Part shown: piece by piece, positions 19,452-31,075 of the stretch
How the letters are laid out: each line of letters opens with the position of its first letter
Position numbering within the stretch: the stretch's first letter is position 1
Assembly: GCA_029057785.1 (NCBI GenBank)
Contig: JAIDZC010000020.1
Span: 1 to 64,000, forward strand
Reading direction: 5' to 3'
Origin: Anaeroplasmataceae bacterium
GTDB taxonomy: Bacteria > Bacillota_I > Bacilli_A > Acholeplasmatales > Anaeroplasmataceae
DNA length: 64,000 bases
The notes under the pieces: generated by a model
The model's database searches: none
Told to the model about the DNA's origin: nothing
Seen by the model: the letters and a program-made list of their open reading frames with translations, nothing else
Position numbers and translations under genes: made by a program

Positions 19452-20252
19452 TTACTTTGGTTGTTTTCCAATATAAGCTAAGATACCACCATCAACATAT
19501 AGGATGTGGCCATTTACTGCATTAGATGCATCAGAAGCTAAGAATACAGCAGGTCCTGCTAATTCTTCTGCCTCTAACCAACGACCAGCTGGTGTTTTAG
19601 CAATAATGAATTGATCAAATGGATGACGAGAACCATCTGGTTGAACCTCACGTAGAGGTGCAGTTTGTGGTGTTGCAATATAACCAGGTCCAATACCATT
19701 ACATTGGATATTAAACTCACCATATTCAGAACAGATGTTTCTAGTTAACATCTTTAATCCACCCTTAGCAGCTGCATAAGCAGATACAGTTTCACGGCCT
19801 AATTCTGACATCATTGAACAAATGTTAATAATCTTACCATGACCTTTCTTAATCATTGAAGGTATAACTGCTTTAGCCATAATAAATGGTCCATTTAAGT
19901 CAATATCAATTACCTGACGGAATTGAGCTGCAGTCATTTCAATCATAGGAATACGCTTAATAATACCAGCATTATTAACTAAAATATCTACTACACCAAC
20001 TTCCTTTTCAATTGTAGCAATCATATCATTTACTTGATCTTCATTTGTTACATCACATACATAACCATGTGCTTTAATGCCTGCTTCCTTATAAGCAGCA
20101 AGTCCCTTATTCACTAAATCCTGGTTAATGTCATTAAATACAATCGTAGCTCCTGCCTCAGCAAGTCCTGATGCGATAGCAAAGCCGATACCATAAGATG
20201 CACCTGTAACTAATGCAATCTTACCATCTAATCTAAAATCATTCATTTTCAT
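19452..20252 (-). CDS. SDR oxidoreductase, gluconate 5-dehydrogenase/KduD type
   Basis: GASYGIGFAIA, YAAAKGGL; next to kduI. Confidence 0.82.
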   Translation of the reverse strand: MKMNDFRLDGKIALVTGASYGIGFAIASGLAEAGATIVFNDINQDLVNKGLAAYKEAGIKAHGYVCDVTNEDQVNDMIATIEKEVGVVDILVNNAGIIKRIPMIEMTAAQFRQVIDIDLNGPFIMAKAVIPSMIKKGHGKIINICSMMSELGRETVSAYAAAKGGLKMLTRNICSEYGEFNIQCNGIGPGYIATPQTAPLREVQPDGSRHPFDQFIIAKTPAGRWLEAEELAGPAVFLASDASNAVNGHILYVDGGILAYIGKQPK

Positions 20253-20275
20253 ATTATATTTTCCTCCTTAATAAA

Positions 20276-21112
20276 TTATCTTAAATCAGTAGTTTTGATA
20301 TTATCCATATCATCAAATTCTTGGTTTTCTCCACACATTGCCCAAATGAATGTATAGTTAGAGGTTCCAATACCAGAGTGAATACTCCAGCTTGGAGAAA
20401 TAACTAACTGCTCATTTTGCATAACAATATGTCTTGTTTCCTGAGGCTGTCCCATCATATGGAATACAACATTATTATCAGGAATATTGAAATAGAAATA
20501 AACCTCCATACGACGCTCATGTGTATGAGAAGGCATTGTATTCCAGCCTGATCCTTCTGCAAGTTCTGTCATACCCATCGCTAATTGACAGCTCTTACAT
20601 ACATCAGGATGGATGTACTGGTTGATAACACGCTTATTTAAAGTTTTTGCCTCTCCACAAGGACGATGATTAGCCTTATCAAAATCAATATAATAGGTTG
20701 GATAAGTTTTATGAGCAGGGCAAGAAGAAATGTAGAATTTAGCAGGGTTCTTTGGATCATTTGATTCAAATACTACCTCCTTTGTTCCCATACCCACATA
20801 CATACCATCCTTAGATTTTACGTTATATACCTTACCATCAAGTGTTACCTTACCAGCTCCACCAATATTGATGATACCTAATTCACGACGTTCTAAGAAG
20901 TATGCAGCTCTTAATTCATCTGAGGTTTCAAGAGGTAAAGCTTTTGTTACAGGCATTACACCACCAGAAATTATACGATCCTGATGAGAATAAACAAGTA
21001 AAATATCATCTGCTTCAAAAACCTTCTCCATTAAATAATGACGTCTTAAATCTTCAGTTGTATAATGCTTAGAATCCTCTGGATGATTTGCATATCTAAC
21101 TTGTAATTTCAT
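20276..21112 (-). CDS. kduI: 5-dehydro-4-deoxy-D-glucuronate isomerase
   Basis: [41 protein letters not shown]. Confidence 0.95.
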   Translation of the reverse strand: MKLQVRYANHPEDSKHYTTEDLRRHYLMEKVFEADDILLVYSHQDRIISGGVMPVTKALPLETSDELRAAYFLERRELGIINIGGAGKVTLDGKVYNVKSKDGMYVGMGTKEVVFESNDPKNPAKFYISSCPAHKTYPTYYIDFDKANHRPCGEAKTLNKRVINQYIHPDVCKSCQLAMGMTELAEGSGWNTMPSHTHERRMEVYFYFNIPDNNVVFHMMGQPQETRHIVMQNEQLVISPSWSIHSGIGTSNYTFIWAMCGENQEFDDMDNIKTTDLR

Positions 21113-21113
21113 A

Positions 21114-21953
21114 CTATTCTCCTTTTAAAATATTTTTAACAAAATCAAAGCTTTCCTGCATATCCTCAGGCTTTGAGCCTTCAAAGATGAGATAAGCATT
21201 TGGATTTGTTTCTTTAATTCTTTTTAGCAAATAGGAATAGTCAATTAAACCTTTCCCTATTGCACATTGCTTTAAAGCACCATCTACTACGATAAAATCC
21301 TTTAAGTGGAAGATAACAATCTTTCCCTTAAATAATTCTAGACATTCTTCAAATATTTCCTTATATGATTCATAATTAGAAATTGCTAAATAATTATAAA
21401 TATCTACTGTATAAAATACATGTCCATTGTCAATTTCATCGACTAAACGCTTCAAAGCCTTAGGTTCAAACATACAATGACCGTAAGCACCCTCTAAGGC
21501 AATATTTCCATTTACTTCTTTAGCATACCCAGCCAAATCAGCAAATATTCTTTTTACCTCTTGATAAGCCTCTTCTGTTCGATTTAAAGGATTGTATGTC
21601 CACTTATCATCATTAAAGGACCCTGTCTCAGAACCAACAAAATGGCCTTCAAAATCATTTAAATATTTTAAATGCTCTTTAAATTTAGCTATATTGGTTT
21701 TAACTAAATCTTTATTAGAATGAACAGGATTAAAGTACGCTCCCATCATAAAGATTTCTATACCTTCATTTGCAAAGGCTTGATGGATAGCTCTTGCCTT
21801 TTCTTTACTCAAGGTTCCTGGAAGTCCAGTTTCTCCTTCAACTGCCTTATTTAAAACAAGCTGCACACCATCAAAGCCAACCTCTTTCGCGTGTTTAGCT
21901 AGAGTTGTAGGATCACTTTTTCCAAAATCATGGACACGAACACCTATTTTCAT
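21114..21953 (-). CDS. Sugar phosphate isomerase/epimerase (AP-endonuclease 2-like TIM barrel)
   Basis: [35 protein letters not shown]; in uronate cluster. Confidence 0.82.
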   Translation of the reverse strand: MKIGVRVHDFGKSDPTTLAKHAKEVGFDGVQLVLNKAVEGETGLPGTLSKEKARAIHQAFANEGIEIFMMGAYFNPVHSNKDLVKTNIAKFKEHLKYLNDFEGHFVGSETGSFNDDKWTYNPLNRTEEAYQEVKRIFADLAGYAKEVNGNIALEGAYGHCMFEPKALKRLVDEIDNGHVFYTVDIYNYLAISNYESYKEIFEECLELFKGKIVIFHLKDFIVVDGALKQCAIGKGLIDYSYLLKRIKETNPNAYLIFEGSKPEDMQESFDFVKNILKGE

Positions 21954-22015
21954 TGTAGCCTCCTAATACACGATAAGGGTGCTACTCGGTAGCACCTTTA
22001 TTCGTAATTTATTTA

Positions 22016-23038
22016 TTAACGTTGTACACGTCCGTTAGCATTACCGCCTGCTAAGGATTCAACCTCAGAAGCAGATACTAAGTTGAAGTCTCCATTAATC
22101 GTATGCTTTAATGCAGATGCTGCAACAGCGAACTCTAATGCTTCTCCTTGAGTTTCCTTAGTTAATAAACCATGGATAATACCACCAGAGAAGGAATCTC
22201 CACCACCGATACGGTCGATGATAGGATTGATATCATAACGTTTAGATTCATAGAATTCTTTTCCGTTATAGATTAATGCCTTCCAACCATTATGTGTAGC
22301 TGAGAAAGATTCACGAAGTGTAGAGATAACATATTTGAAACCAAATTCTTTTGCCATTTGTTCAAAAATCTTATGATATCCTTCTGCACCTGTTTCACCA
22401 GCTTCAACGTTTGCATCTGGTTTGAAGCCTAAGCATAATTCTGCATCCTCTTCATTACCGATACATACATCAACATATTGCATTAAAGGCTTCATAATAG
22501 AAATTGCCTTCTTAGAAGTCCATAGCTTCTTACGGAAGTTTAAATCAACAGAAACTGTTACACCATGACGCTTTGCAGCCTCACAAGCAAGACGAGTCAA
22601 CTCTGCTGCCTTATTAGAAATTGCTGGAGTAATTCCAGACCAGTGGAACCAATCTGCACCTTCCATAATTGCATCAAAATCGAAATCCTCTGGTTTAGCC
22701 TCAGCTATACTTGAATTTGCACGGTCATAAATAACCTTAGAAGGACGCATAGAAGCTCCTGTTTCTGCATAGTAAATACCTACACGATCACCACCACGAG
22801 CGATGAACTTAGTATTTACACCATATCTTCTTAATGCATTTACTGCAGCTTGTCCAATCTCATGTTCAGGAAGCTTAGAAACGAAATATGCATCATGTCC
22901 ATAGTTTGCACAAGATACTGCAACGTTTGCCTCTCCTCCACCATAAATTACATCAAATGAATCTGCTTGAACGAAACGAGTATTTCCTGCTGGAGATAAT
23001 CTCAACATAATTTCGCCCATTGTTACTACTTTTGCCAT
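22016..23038 (-). CDS. kdgK: 2-keto-3-deoxygluconate kinase-like PfkB kinase (copy 1)
   Basis: FDVIYGGGEANVAVS, RIGGGDSFSGGIIHGL. Confidence 0.87.
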   Translation of the reverse strand: MAKVVTMGEIMLRLSPAGNTRFVQADSFDVIYGGGEANVAVSCANYGHDAYFVSKLPEHEIGQAAVNALRRYGVNTKFIARGGDRVGIYYAETGASMRPSKVIYDRANSSIAEAKPEDFDFDAIMEGADWFHWSGITPAISNKAAELTRLACEAAKRHGVTVSVDLNFRKKLWTSKKAISIMKPLMQYVDVCIGNEEDAELCLGFKPDANVEAGETGAEGYHKIFEQMAKEFGFKYVISTLRESFSATHNGWKALIYNGKEFYESKRYDINPIIDRIGGGDSFSGGIIHGLLTKETQGEALEFAVAASALKHTINGDFNLVSASEVESLAGGNANGRVQR

Positions 23039-23059
23039 AAAACTTTTTTCTCCTTTTTC

Positions 23060-23515
23060 TTAATCTACTTTAATTTTTATTACTGCTTTTTCAACAATTT
23101 CTTCATCAACCTTGGCTTTTGCAAGATGTATATCTTCTTTAAACACTAACGCAAAGCTTTCCTCAAGTGTGAAATAAACTGCATCTGAAGCACTATATTT
23201 TGTAACATCCTTATCTGTATTATAAGGTGTAGTTACCTTTAATGTTGGGTTTGTAATATCCGTATATCCGAATAATTCTTTCCCCTTTAGCACAATTTGT
23301 AAATCCAAATAGTGCTCATGATTTTCAAAATAGCATTCCTCTAAAGGTCTTGCAACATAGGTATCACGATTGACATAAACGTTCTTACCATCAATTTCAG
23401 TCTTTCCCTTTGGAAGAGCCATTAAATCATTGTTTAAAACAAAATCTATAGCTGTATCAATATTTTTACTGATACCCTTATAGCGTTTGATATCTCTTAA
23501 TTTTGCTACTATCAT
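23060..23515 (-). CDS. YhcH/YjgK/YiaL (EbgC-like) family protein
   Basis: ENHEHYLDLQIVLKGKELFGYTD. Confidence 0.87.
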   Translation of the reverse strand: MIVAKLRDIKRYKGISKNIDTAIDFVLNNDLMALPKGKTEIDGKNVYVNRDTYVARPLEECYFENHEHYLDLQIVLKGKELFGYTDITNPTLKVTTPYNTDKDVTKYSASDAVYFTLEESFALVFKEDIHLAKAKVDEEIVEKAVIKIKVD

Positions 23516-23522
23516 ATTATAC

Positions 23523-24569
23523 CTACCTTACGACCTCTGCACTGCCATTAGCTGCCATAAATGTTTCTATATCCTCACAGGATAGTACCAAGGCATCACC
23601 ATAAATCGTATGCTTTAATACAGAAGCATTTAAGCCATACCTTACAGCATAAGCAGGGTCTTTAAAATTTTTAAGCAAGCCATGAATAACACCAGATGCA
23701 AATGCATCTCCTCCACCAATACGATCATAGATATTAAAGCGAATTGGTTCAGTTAATTCCCAACTTAATTTTTCTCCATCTAATTTAAAATAATATCCAG
23801 CTAAAGAATTCTCTGTTGCAGAATATACAACACGATCTGTACCAAAAATATATTTCAGTTTGTACTTTCTTATCATCTTAGGGAAAACATTTCTTCTCTT
23901 TTCTGATAATGTTGTGCCAGTAAAGTCATCATCTAGTGGTATTTCTAAAATTGTATTTGCATCATAGAAACTTGCAAATACAATGTCTACATAATTCATA
24001 AATTCCTTATAAACTGGTCTTGCCTCTTCTACAGTCCAAAGCTTAGAACGATAGTTAAAATCAAAGCTTACATGAACTCCATATTTTTTAGCTTCCTTAC
24101 AAGCTCTTAAAGCAACCTTTCTAACTCTTTCACCTAAAGCAAGTGTAATACCACTTAAATGAAACCATGTTGCATCCTTAAAGATTTCTTCCCAATTAAA
24201 TTCTTCTTCCTGTATACGAGTAATTGCGGAGTGCTTACGGTTATAGATGACCTTAGAAGGTCGTCCACCAAAGCCTGTTTCTAAGAAATAAATACCAATC
24301 GTAGATGAACCACGAACAACATATTTTGTATTTACTCCATGAGAAAGTAGGTGAGTAATCGCACCATCTCCAAGCTGATTTGGTGGAAGTTTAGAAATGA
24401 ATGCTGTATTGTGTCCCATATGAGACAACGCTACAGCAACATTAGCTTCTCCTCCTCCATAATTTACCATAAAGGAATGCGTTTGATTAATCGTGGAATA
24501 ATCTGGCGTAGAAAGCCTTAGCATGATTTCTCCAAACGTTAATATTTTTTCCATATATGAAATCCTCAA
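23523..24569 (-). CDS. 2-keto-3-deoxygluconate kinase-like PfkB kinase (copy 2)
   Basis: GGGEANVAVALSHMGH, DRIGGGDAFASGVIHGL; paralogue of 22016-23038. Confidence 0.85.
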   Translation of the reverse strand: MRISYMEKILTFGEIMLRLSTPDYSTINQTHSFMVNYGGGEANVAVALSHMGHNTAFISKLPPNQLGDGAITHLLSHGVNTKYVVRGSSTIGIYFLETGFGGRPSKVIYNRKHSAITRIQEEEFNWEEIFKDATWFHLSGITLALGERVRKVALRACKEAKKYGVHVSFDFNYRSKLWTVEEARPVYKEFMNYVDIVFASFYDANTILEIPLDDDFTGTTLSEKRRNVFPKMIRKYKLKYIFGTDRVVYSATENSLAGYYFKLDGEKLSWELTEPIRFNIYDRIGGGDAFASGVIHGLLKNFKDPAYAVRYGLNASVLKHTIYGDALVLSCEDIETFMAANGSAEVVR

Positions 24570-24575
24570 GTTGGA

Positions 24576-25262
24576 TTACTTAGCTGCTCTTGCTTTTTTA
24601 ACTTCTTCAACAAAACGAGCTGCCATTTTAGTTACAGCGTCAAAGTCGCCTTTCTTAGCACCTGCTGTCATAGATGAACCAGCAGATACAGCAACTACAC
24701 CAGCCTTAATCCAGTCTGCGATATTGTCAACATCAACACCACCAGAAGGCATTAAGTTAGCATAAGGAAGTGGTCCTTTAACATCCTTAACAAATCTAGG
24801 TCCTAAAATATCACCAGGGAATAATTTAATTACATCACAACCAGCATCTAAAGCCATCTTAACTTCTCTAACTGTTTGAGTTCCTGGAACATAAGGTACT
24901 TGATATCTATTGCAAAGTTTTGCAACTTCTTCATCAAAGCAAGGAGAAACAATGAACTTAGCACCATTTAAGATAGCCGCTCTTGCAGTTTCACTATCTA
25001 AAACTGTACCTGCACCAATTAGAACATTAGGATCCTTTGCATAAGCCTTAGAAAGGTTTGCAATAATGTCGCCAGCTCCAGGTACTGTGTAAGTAACTTC
25101 GATAGCATTTACTCCACCCTTAATGCATGCTTCAGAGATTTTTAAGCCCTGTTCAGTGCTTTCTGCTCTAACAACAGCTACTACTCCAACTTCAGAAATT
25201 TTACTTAAAACATCAAACTTTTTCATTTTTATAATACCTCTTTCTTTTTCCATATTTAACAA
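24576..25262 (-). CDS. eda: KDPG/KHG aldolase
   Basis: VVAVVRAESTEQGLKI, LIGAGTVLDSETAR, DVIKLFPGDILGPRFVKDVKGPLPY. Confidence 0.93.
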   Translation of the reverse strand: MLNMEKERGIIKMKKFDVLSKISEVGVVAVVRAESTEQGLKISEACIKGGVNAIEVTYTVPGAGDIIANLSKAYAKDPNVLIGAGTVLDSETARAAILNGAKFIVSPCFDEEVAKLCNRYQVPYVPGTQTVREVKMALDAGCDVIKLFPGDILGPRFVKDVKGPLPYANLMPSGGVDVDNIADWIKAGVVAVSAGSSMTAGAKKGDFDAVTKMAARFVEEVKKARAAK

Positions 25263-25501
25263 ATGAAATGTTCATATTCCTATTATAAATTGATTTCCAT
25301 AATTTGTCAATGAAAGCCTTATCATAAAACTTAAGTTTTTGTGAAAAAATGAATTTGAAAATAACAAGGATTTACAATTTCCTATATAAATTATAGAATT
25401 CAAACATATTCTGTGTTTTCTCGACAACTTCATCTTTAAAATCAGTTCAAAAAGAAAAGATGCTTATAAACAAATAAATGTTATAAAGCATCTTTAATAG
25501 G

Positions 25502-28066
25502 TTATCTTAAACCATGACAGAATTTATATTTTTTTCCTGACCCACAAGGACATGGATCATTTGGACCAACATGCACCTTCTTTTGATCAGGCTTTTTCTT
25601 AACTGATTCATCCTTTACCTCATTGGTAGTTAGTCCCTTCATAGGGTCTTCTTCCTCTTTAGGTAATTGAATTTGAATCTTAGTATGAGTGATATATTTT
25701 AAAATTTCTAAATTGATATTTTCATTTAGCTTTTGGAAACGAGCATAGCCTTCTTGTTGATAGATTTCAAGAGGGTTGGTTTGGGCATAGGATTGTAATA
25801 CAACGCCTTGACGTAACCCTTGCATATCATCAATATGCTTCATCCAATATTGATCTAAAACTCTTAAAGAAACATCCTTCAAATAAATTTCAAATAGATT
25901 TTCAGGTAAATCCAAATGATATTTTTCTCTTGCTTCCTTAGCGATATTCTTATTTGCTTCCATATAGCTATAAGCTCTATCACATATATAATCCACAATT
26001 TGCTCATCATCTAATGTCTTTAAAACATTGACATCAATAGAGTTTGGTGGCAAAAGAGGTCCATTAAAGCTTTGAGCAATCGCATCATCATCAATCTCAA
26101 ATTTCTTGGATGTGATTTGGCGCATATGAGAATAGCTTACATTTTCTACTGCTCTTCTAAGCATATTCTTTACAAGTTCTTCTAGGTTTTGAACCTTTAC
26201 AACCTGCATTCTTTGTTCATAGAAGATTTCTCTTTGACGACGAATAACATCATCATACTTTAAAACATTCTTACGAGAGTCAAAGTTATTTCCTTCAACT
26301 CTGGTTTGGGCTGAGGTCACCGCTCTAGACACCATTTTAAAGGTAATAGGATCATCTGGATTTCCATCCTTATTCATCAAATTAATAATCATTGCAAGTC
26401 TATTCTTGAAGGTGTCTCCACCAAAGCGTTGCATCAAATCATCTTCAGCAGAAATGTAGAATTGAGAGAATCCAGGATCTCCCTGACGACCAGAACGACC
26501 TCTCAACTGGTTATCAATACGACGAGATTCATGGCGTTCTGTACCTAGTACAACTAAACCGCCAAGCTCTTTAACTCCTTCGCCAAGCTTAATATCGGTA
26601 CCACGACCAGCCATATTTGTAGAAATAGTTACACTCTTTAACTGACCAGCCTTGGCAACAATTTCGGCTTCACGCTCATGATTCTTGGCATTCAAGATTT
26701 CATGGGGAATGCCCATTCTTTTTAACATTCCAGAAACTAACTCTGATGTTTCAACGTTGGCAGTACCAACCAATACTGGTTGTCCAATTTCATATAATCT
26801 TTTTACCTCTGCGACTAAAGCATTAAATTTTGCTTTTTGTGTAGCAAAGATTAAATCAGGCATATCCTTTCTTATTACAGGTAAATTCGTAGGAACCTCT
26901 ACAACATACATATTATAGATATTTCTAAATTCCTCTTCCTCTGTCTTAGCAGTACCTGTCATACCAGATAGCTTCTTATACATTCTAAAGAAATTTTGAT
27001 AAGTGATTGTAGCAACAGTCTGTGTTTCCTTTTTAATTTCAACATTTTCCTTAGCTTCAATTGCTTGATGCAAACCCTCAGAATATTGTCTTCCTTTTAA
27101 AATACGGCCTGTAAAGGAATCAACGATTAGGACCTCTCCATCTTGAACGACATATTCTTTTCCATTAGCAAAGATATAGTTTGCCTTCATCGCATTGTTG
27201 ATGGCATGAACAAGTTCAACATATTGTAAGTCATAAATGTTACTTACATTAAATACCTGTTCAGCTTTAGCCATACCTGATGGTGTTAATTGAACATGAC
27301 GAGACTCAATATCAATTTCATAATCCTCTTCTGTTAAACGCTTCGCAAAAGTATCTGCACGCAAATATAAAGAAGAGTTATTTTTAGGAGCTCCTGAAAT
27401 AATCAATGGCGTTCTTGCCTCATCAACTAAGATAGAGTCAACCTCATCGATGATGGCATAATTCAATCCTTTTACTTGAGTGATTTGATTTTCATTACGA
27501 ACCATATTATCTCTTAAATAGTCAAAGCCTAACTCACTATTTGTAGAATATAAAATATCACAAGAATATGCTTCTCTTTTTTCTTCTGAAGAAAGCTCAC
27601 GTACATTAAGTCCAACGCTCAAGCCTAAGAAACGATAAATATCACCAATTTCTCCTTCTGTCTCACGTCTTGCCAAATACTCATTGACTGTAACAATATG
27701 AACTCCTTGTCCACTAAGTGCATTTAAATAAGCAGGCATAACAGCAGTTAAGGTTTTACCTTCACCTGTTTTCATTTCTGCAATATTTCCACCATGAATG
27801 GCAATTGCACCAATCAACTGAACATGGAATGCTTTCATTCCTGTCACACGAAAAGCAGCTTCTCTAGCCACTGCATAAGCCTCTACTAAAATATCATCTA
27901 GAGTCTTCCCGTTTTTTAATTTTTCCTTCAATTCAACTGTTTTATTTTTTAATTCGTCATCAGTTAATTTTGAGATAGTAGGCTCTAATGCTTCTACCTT
28001 TAGTGCGATTTTCGCACAGCGTTTCATTTCCTTATGACCTGAATCAAATAATTTTTTTAATCCCAT
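25502..28066 (-). CDS. secA: Preprotein translocase ATPase SecA
   Basis: EMKTGEGKTL, TNMAGRGTDIKL, C-terminal Zn motif PCPCGSGKKYKFCHG. Confidence 0.98.
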   Translation of the reverse strand: MGLKKLFDSGHKEMKRCAKIALKVEALEPTISKLTDDELKNKTVELKEKLKNGKTLDDILVEAYAVAREAAFRVTGMKAFHVQLIGAIAIHGGNIAEMKTGEGKTLTAVMPAYLNALSGQGVHIVTVNEYLARRETEGEIGDIYRFLGLSVGLNVRELSSEEKREAYSCDILYSTNSELGFDYLRDNMVRNENQITQVKGLNYAIIDEVDSILVDEARTPLIISGAPKNNSSLYLRADTFAKRLTEEDYEIDIESRHVQLTPSGMAKAEQVFNVSNIYDLQYVELVHAINNAMKANYIFANGKEYVVQDGEVLIVDSFTGRILKGRQYSEGLHQAIEAKENVEIKKETQTVATITYQNFFRMYKKLSGMTGTAKTEEEEFRNIYNMYVVEVPTNLPVIRKDMPDLIFATQKAKFNALVAEVKRLYEIGQPVLVGTANVETSELVSGMLKRMGIPHEILNAKNHEREAEIVAKAGQLKSVTISTNMAGRGTDIKLGEGVKELGGLVVLGTERHESRRIDNQLRGRSGRQGDPGFSQFYISAEDDLMQRFGGDTFKNRLAMIINLMNKDGNPDDPITFKMVSRAVTSAQTRVEGNNFDSRKNVLKYDDVIRRQREIFYEQRMQVVKVQNLEELVKNMLRRAVENVSYSHMRQITSKKFEIDDDAIAQSFNGPLLPPNSIDVNVLKTLDDEQIVDYICDRAYSYMEANKNIAKEAREKYHLDLPENLFEIYLKDVSLRVLDQYWMKHIDDMQGLRQGVVLQSYAQTNPLEIYQQEGYARFQKLNENINLEILKYITHTKIQIQLPKEEEDPMKGLTTNEVKDESVKKKPDQKKVHVGPNDPCPCGSGKKYKFCHGLR

Positions 28067-28264
28067 TATCGTTCACTCAAGAGTATAGTACTCTTCCTTC
28101 CTAACAAAATAACACATTCTATAATACTATAAACATAAACTTTTTTCAAGTTTTAACCAACATTACAATCCTTTTTTCTTCATTTTTTAAAAGGAAAGAG
28201 GCTCAAGAAAACCTGAGCCTCATATTTAAAGTATTGCAAAATTTTTAATAAGAATTAGAACAAT

Positions 28265-28786
28265 CTATTTTGCTGTAGTTTCAATCACAGCATAGTTGCC
28301 ATCATTACGTAGATAAATTACGTTGGTCTTACGTGTTTCCTTATCTAAGTAAATAAAGAAATCATGTCCTAAAAGCTCCATCTGATCAATGGCTTCTTCA
28401 CGAGTCATAGGCTCTAAGTCAACATTCTTATCACGAACAATTCTTTCTTCCTCAGGCTGAACATCCACATTACGTATTCCTTTTTTACCTAATTTGTCCT
28501 TCATACGATCATTGTAGTGTCTTACCTGTCTTACGAGCTTATCAATAGCTCCATCAATAGCGGCATAGATATCCACTTCTTCTACTTCTGCACGAAGTAT
28601 GATATTTTTGGCTGGAATTGTTATTTCAACCTTATGGAATGCTTTATACACCTTGCAAACCACACGTGCTGCTAGATTCTCATGGTCTGGCAAAAGTGCT
28701 TCTAGCTTCGTAAGTTTTTTTAACGCATACTCCTTATTTGCATCCGATGGTGTAAACCCATTCTTTCCAACAATTTCTACCTTCAT
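28265..28786 (-). CDS. hpf: Long-form ribosome hibernation promoting factor
   Basis: N-terminal S30AE fold and C-terminal DQMELLGHDFFIYLDKETRKTNVIYLRNDGNYAVIE; upstream of secA. Confidence 0.92.
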   Translation of the reverse strand: MKVEIVGKNGFTPSDANKEYALKKLTKLEALLPDHENLAARVVCKVYKAFHKVEITIPAKNIILRAEVEEVDIYAAIDGAIDKLVRQVRHYNDRMKDKLGKKGIRNVDVQPEEERIVRDKNVDLEPMTREEAIDQMELLGHDFFIYLDKETRKTNVIYLRNDGNYAVIETTAK

Positions 28787-28845
28787 AAAATATCACTCCT
28801 TTTCCTACTTATATTATAGCATAAGTTAAAAGCGTTTTCAATAGA

Positions 28846-29046
28846 TTATAACTTATACACATTTTGAGCTTGTAACCCTTTTTCACCAACAACTAGGTCA
28901 AACTCAACCAATTGGCCTTCATTCAAAGTTTTAAAGCCATCATCTAGGATGCTACTATAATGAACAAAAATGTCATCATAGTTTTCCTTAATAATAAAGC
29001 CATAGCCCTTTTCATTATTAAACCACTTAACCTTGCCTACTAGCAT
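28846..29046 (-). CDS. Cold shock protein
   Basis: [30 protein letters not shown]. Confidence 0.95.
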   Translation of the reverse strand: MLVGKVKWFNNEKGYGFIIKENYDDIFVHYSSILDDGFKTLNEGQLVEFDLVVGEKGLQAQNVYKL

Positions 29047-29129
29047 AATTCCTTACCTCCCTTAAGTTTACTATAATCATACATCTTTTGAAGTATATTT
29101 TTCAATAAAAAGAGTACCAAAAAAAACGA

Positions 29130-29504
29130 CTATTTTTTCAGTTCACAGCATACCAATAAAATCGATTTTTTTTGCGTATCTGCAAGAAAACTTAAGCATT
29201 CAATTTGAATGTCACTTTCTTTAAAAGAATCCAAATATACTAAAAAATAATCTTGATATCGTCTCATAAAATATTCTACAATTTTAGATATCTCCTTTTG
29301 GTATGCATCCAAATTTAATTTGTAGGTATTCTTGAAAATGGAAACGATAGAAAGCCCATAGTTTTCTAAAGGTATCTCTTCATATCCAAAATTGATTGGA
29401 TAAGAAGATCTACAAGTATTACAAATATAATACTTTTTTGTTTCAAATAAGCTTAAGAAATTCCGTTTAACATAAAATTTTTTCTTACAATTAAAACATA
29501 TCAT
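29130..29504 (-). CDS. Zn-ribbon protein, possibly a ComF-locus remnant
   Basis: Two CxxC pairs (CFNCKK, CNTCRSSYP); genomic position next to hpf. Confidence 0.45.
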   Translation of the reverse strand: MICFNCKKKFYVKRNFLSLFETKKYYICNTCRSSYPINFGYEEIPLENYGLSIVSIFKNTYKLNLDAYQKEISKIVEYFMRRYQDYFLVYLDSFKESDIQIECLSFLADTQKKSILLVCCELKK

Positions 29505-29584
29505 TTTTTCACCTCATATAAATAATTACCAAAAATGACACATTTTTTTAAGAAAAATAAAAAAAGGATGATTTTTTCATCCTT

Positions 29585-30499
29585 TTAACGATCAACATTA
29601 TATTTGTCTGAATCCATACGGAATTCATTGATAATTGAAGCCCCAATTAATATATCTGATTTAATTTTGTTCATTTGTTTCTCATCTAAAGGCTTAGAAA
29701 CACTTACCTCTAAGGAATCTCCACTATTATTAATTAAAATATAGAGATTTCCTTTTGTAAACACATAATAGATACCACCCTTATACATGCGTTCTAGTTC
29801 TTGCATTTTCTGTATCATAATAGGAGTTAAGATATAAAATGCATCTTCTTTAGAGTTGGCATAGCATTTAAAGGTTTTATTAAATTCGATTACCTCTGTT
29901 TCAAAAGGAACTAAAGGCTTATATTGAAAGCCTCGAGTAGGATGATTGACTACCTTTAATTCTATTTTTAAATTTCTTTGAAAATCAATTTTAATTACCC
30001 TACCCTTAAAATAGGTTTGATAAGAGGTTTGTGTATGTCCATTAGAATCTGTAGTTTGATATTCTTCTTCTAATACACAATCACACATCTCATAAGGAAC
30101 CCCATTATAGGTACAGGAAATATAGTCCTCTGTACGATATCGATCTGGAGATCTTGCAACCTTCAAAGAATTAATCTCAGAAATAGATATACCACCATTC
30201 ATTTTATAAACTGCATCTACTCCTAGTTCTTCTTTAATAAGTTTTTTAACCACAAGCTCCTTAAACTTTTTTCTAAACTTATTTACTTTAGAAGATGTGA
30301 CAATAACGAGCACAATAGCTATTGGCATAAAAATAAACATTAAAAAGGGAATCCAAAAGAAGCAAGCTATCCCTACAACAATCAATCCAATAGCTATAGC
30401 ATATCCTATTTTACTTTTTTTATTTACGCTTTTTCTTTCTTGTTCCAATTCTTCTAATTGGCTTATATTTTTATTTTCCATACTTCTCACCACTTCCAT
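29585..30499 (-). CDS. Membrane protein, DUF3137-like
   Basis: Two N-terminal TM helices, YRTEDYISCTYNGVPYEMCDCVLEEEYQTTDSNGHTQTSYQTYFKGRVI. Confidence 0.55.
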   Translation of the reverse strand: MEVVRSMENKNISQLEELEQERKSVNKKSKIGYAIAIGLIVVGIACFFWIPFLMFIFMPIAIVLVIVTSSKVNKFRKKFKELVVKKLIKEELGVDAVYKMNGGISISEINSLKVARSPDRYRTEDYISCTYNGVPYEMCDCVLEEEYQTTDSNGHTQTSYQTYFKGRVIKIDFQRNLKIELKVVNHPTRGFQYKPLVPFETEVIEFNKTFKCYANSKEDAFYILTPIMIQKMQELERMYKGGIYYVFTKGNLYILINNSGDSLEVSVSKPLDEKQMNKIKSDILIGASIINEFRMDSDKYNVDR

Positions 30500-30660
30500 T
30501 ATACACGACTATCAACAAAAACTAAAGAACATGATTATTTATTAGTTAAGTTTTTTTCTTTGTCATAATCAATTATATCATAAAATCCATATTCTTTCAA
30601 AACAAAAGACCTACCTTTTAAGATAAGTCCTTACATAGTTTTATTTTATTCCAACTAAAT

Positions 30661-30954
30661 TTATGATCTTTTATTTAAATGGTATACAAGTTCTTTTAAT
30701 TCATTACAAATTGTGTCTATTTTTTCATTTAAAAATTCATTGCTTAATTCATCTACTCCTAATAGATAATCTGTTGAAACATTCAAATATTCTGCCATCT
30801 TTTTTATAATATCACTATTCATTAGAGTATTTTCATGTATATAATTATCTAACGTTCTTCTTTCTATTTGTAAATCTTCAGCAATTTTTCTTCTTTCTAA
30901 TCCACGCTTGGTTATAATTTCATGTAATCTAGTTTTCATAATCTCAAACTCCAT
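30661..30954 (-). CDS. XRE-family HTH regulator
   Basis: RLHEIITKRGLERRKIAEDLQIERRTLDNYI...MAEYLNVSTDYLLG. Confidence 0.8.
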   Translation of the reverse strand: MEFEIMKTRLHEIITKRGLERRKIAEDLQIERRTLDNYIHENTLMNSDIIKKMAEYLNVSTDYLLGVDELSNEFLNEKIDTICNELKELVYHLNKRS

Positions 30955-31075
30955 TTCCTAAGACTTTCTTATATTCTAGCATTATATTCTTATGCTTTCC
31001 TTATCTTAGAAATAAATACCTGAAAATGGAAAGAAAATGTAAAAAGTCCTAAGATTTCTCCTAGGACTAAATGGA

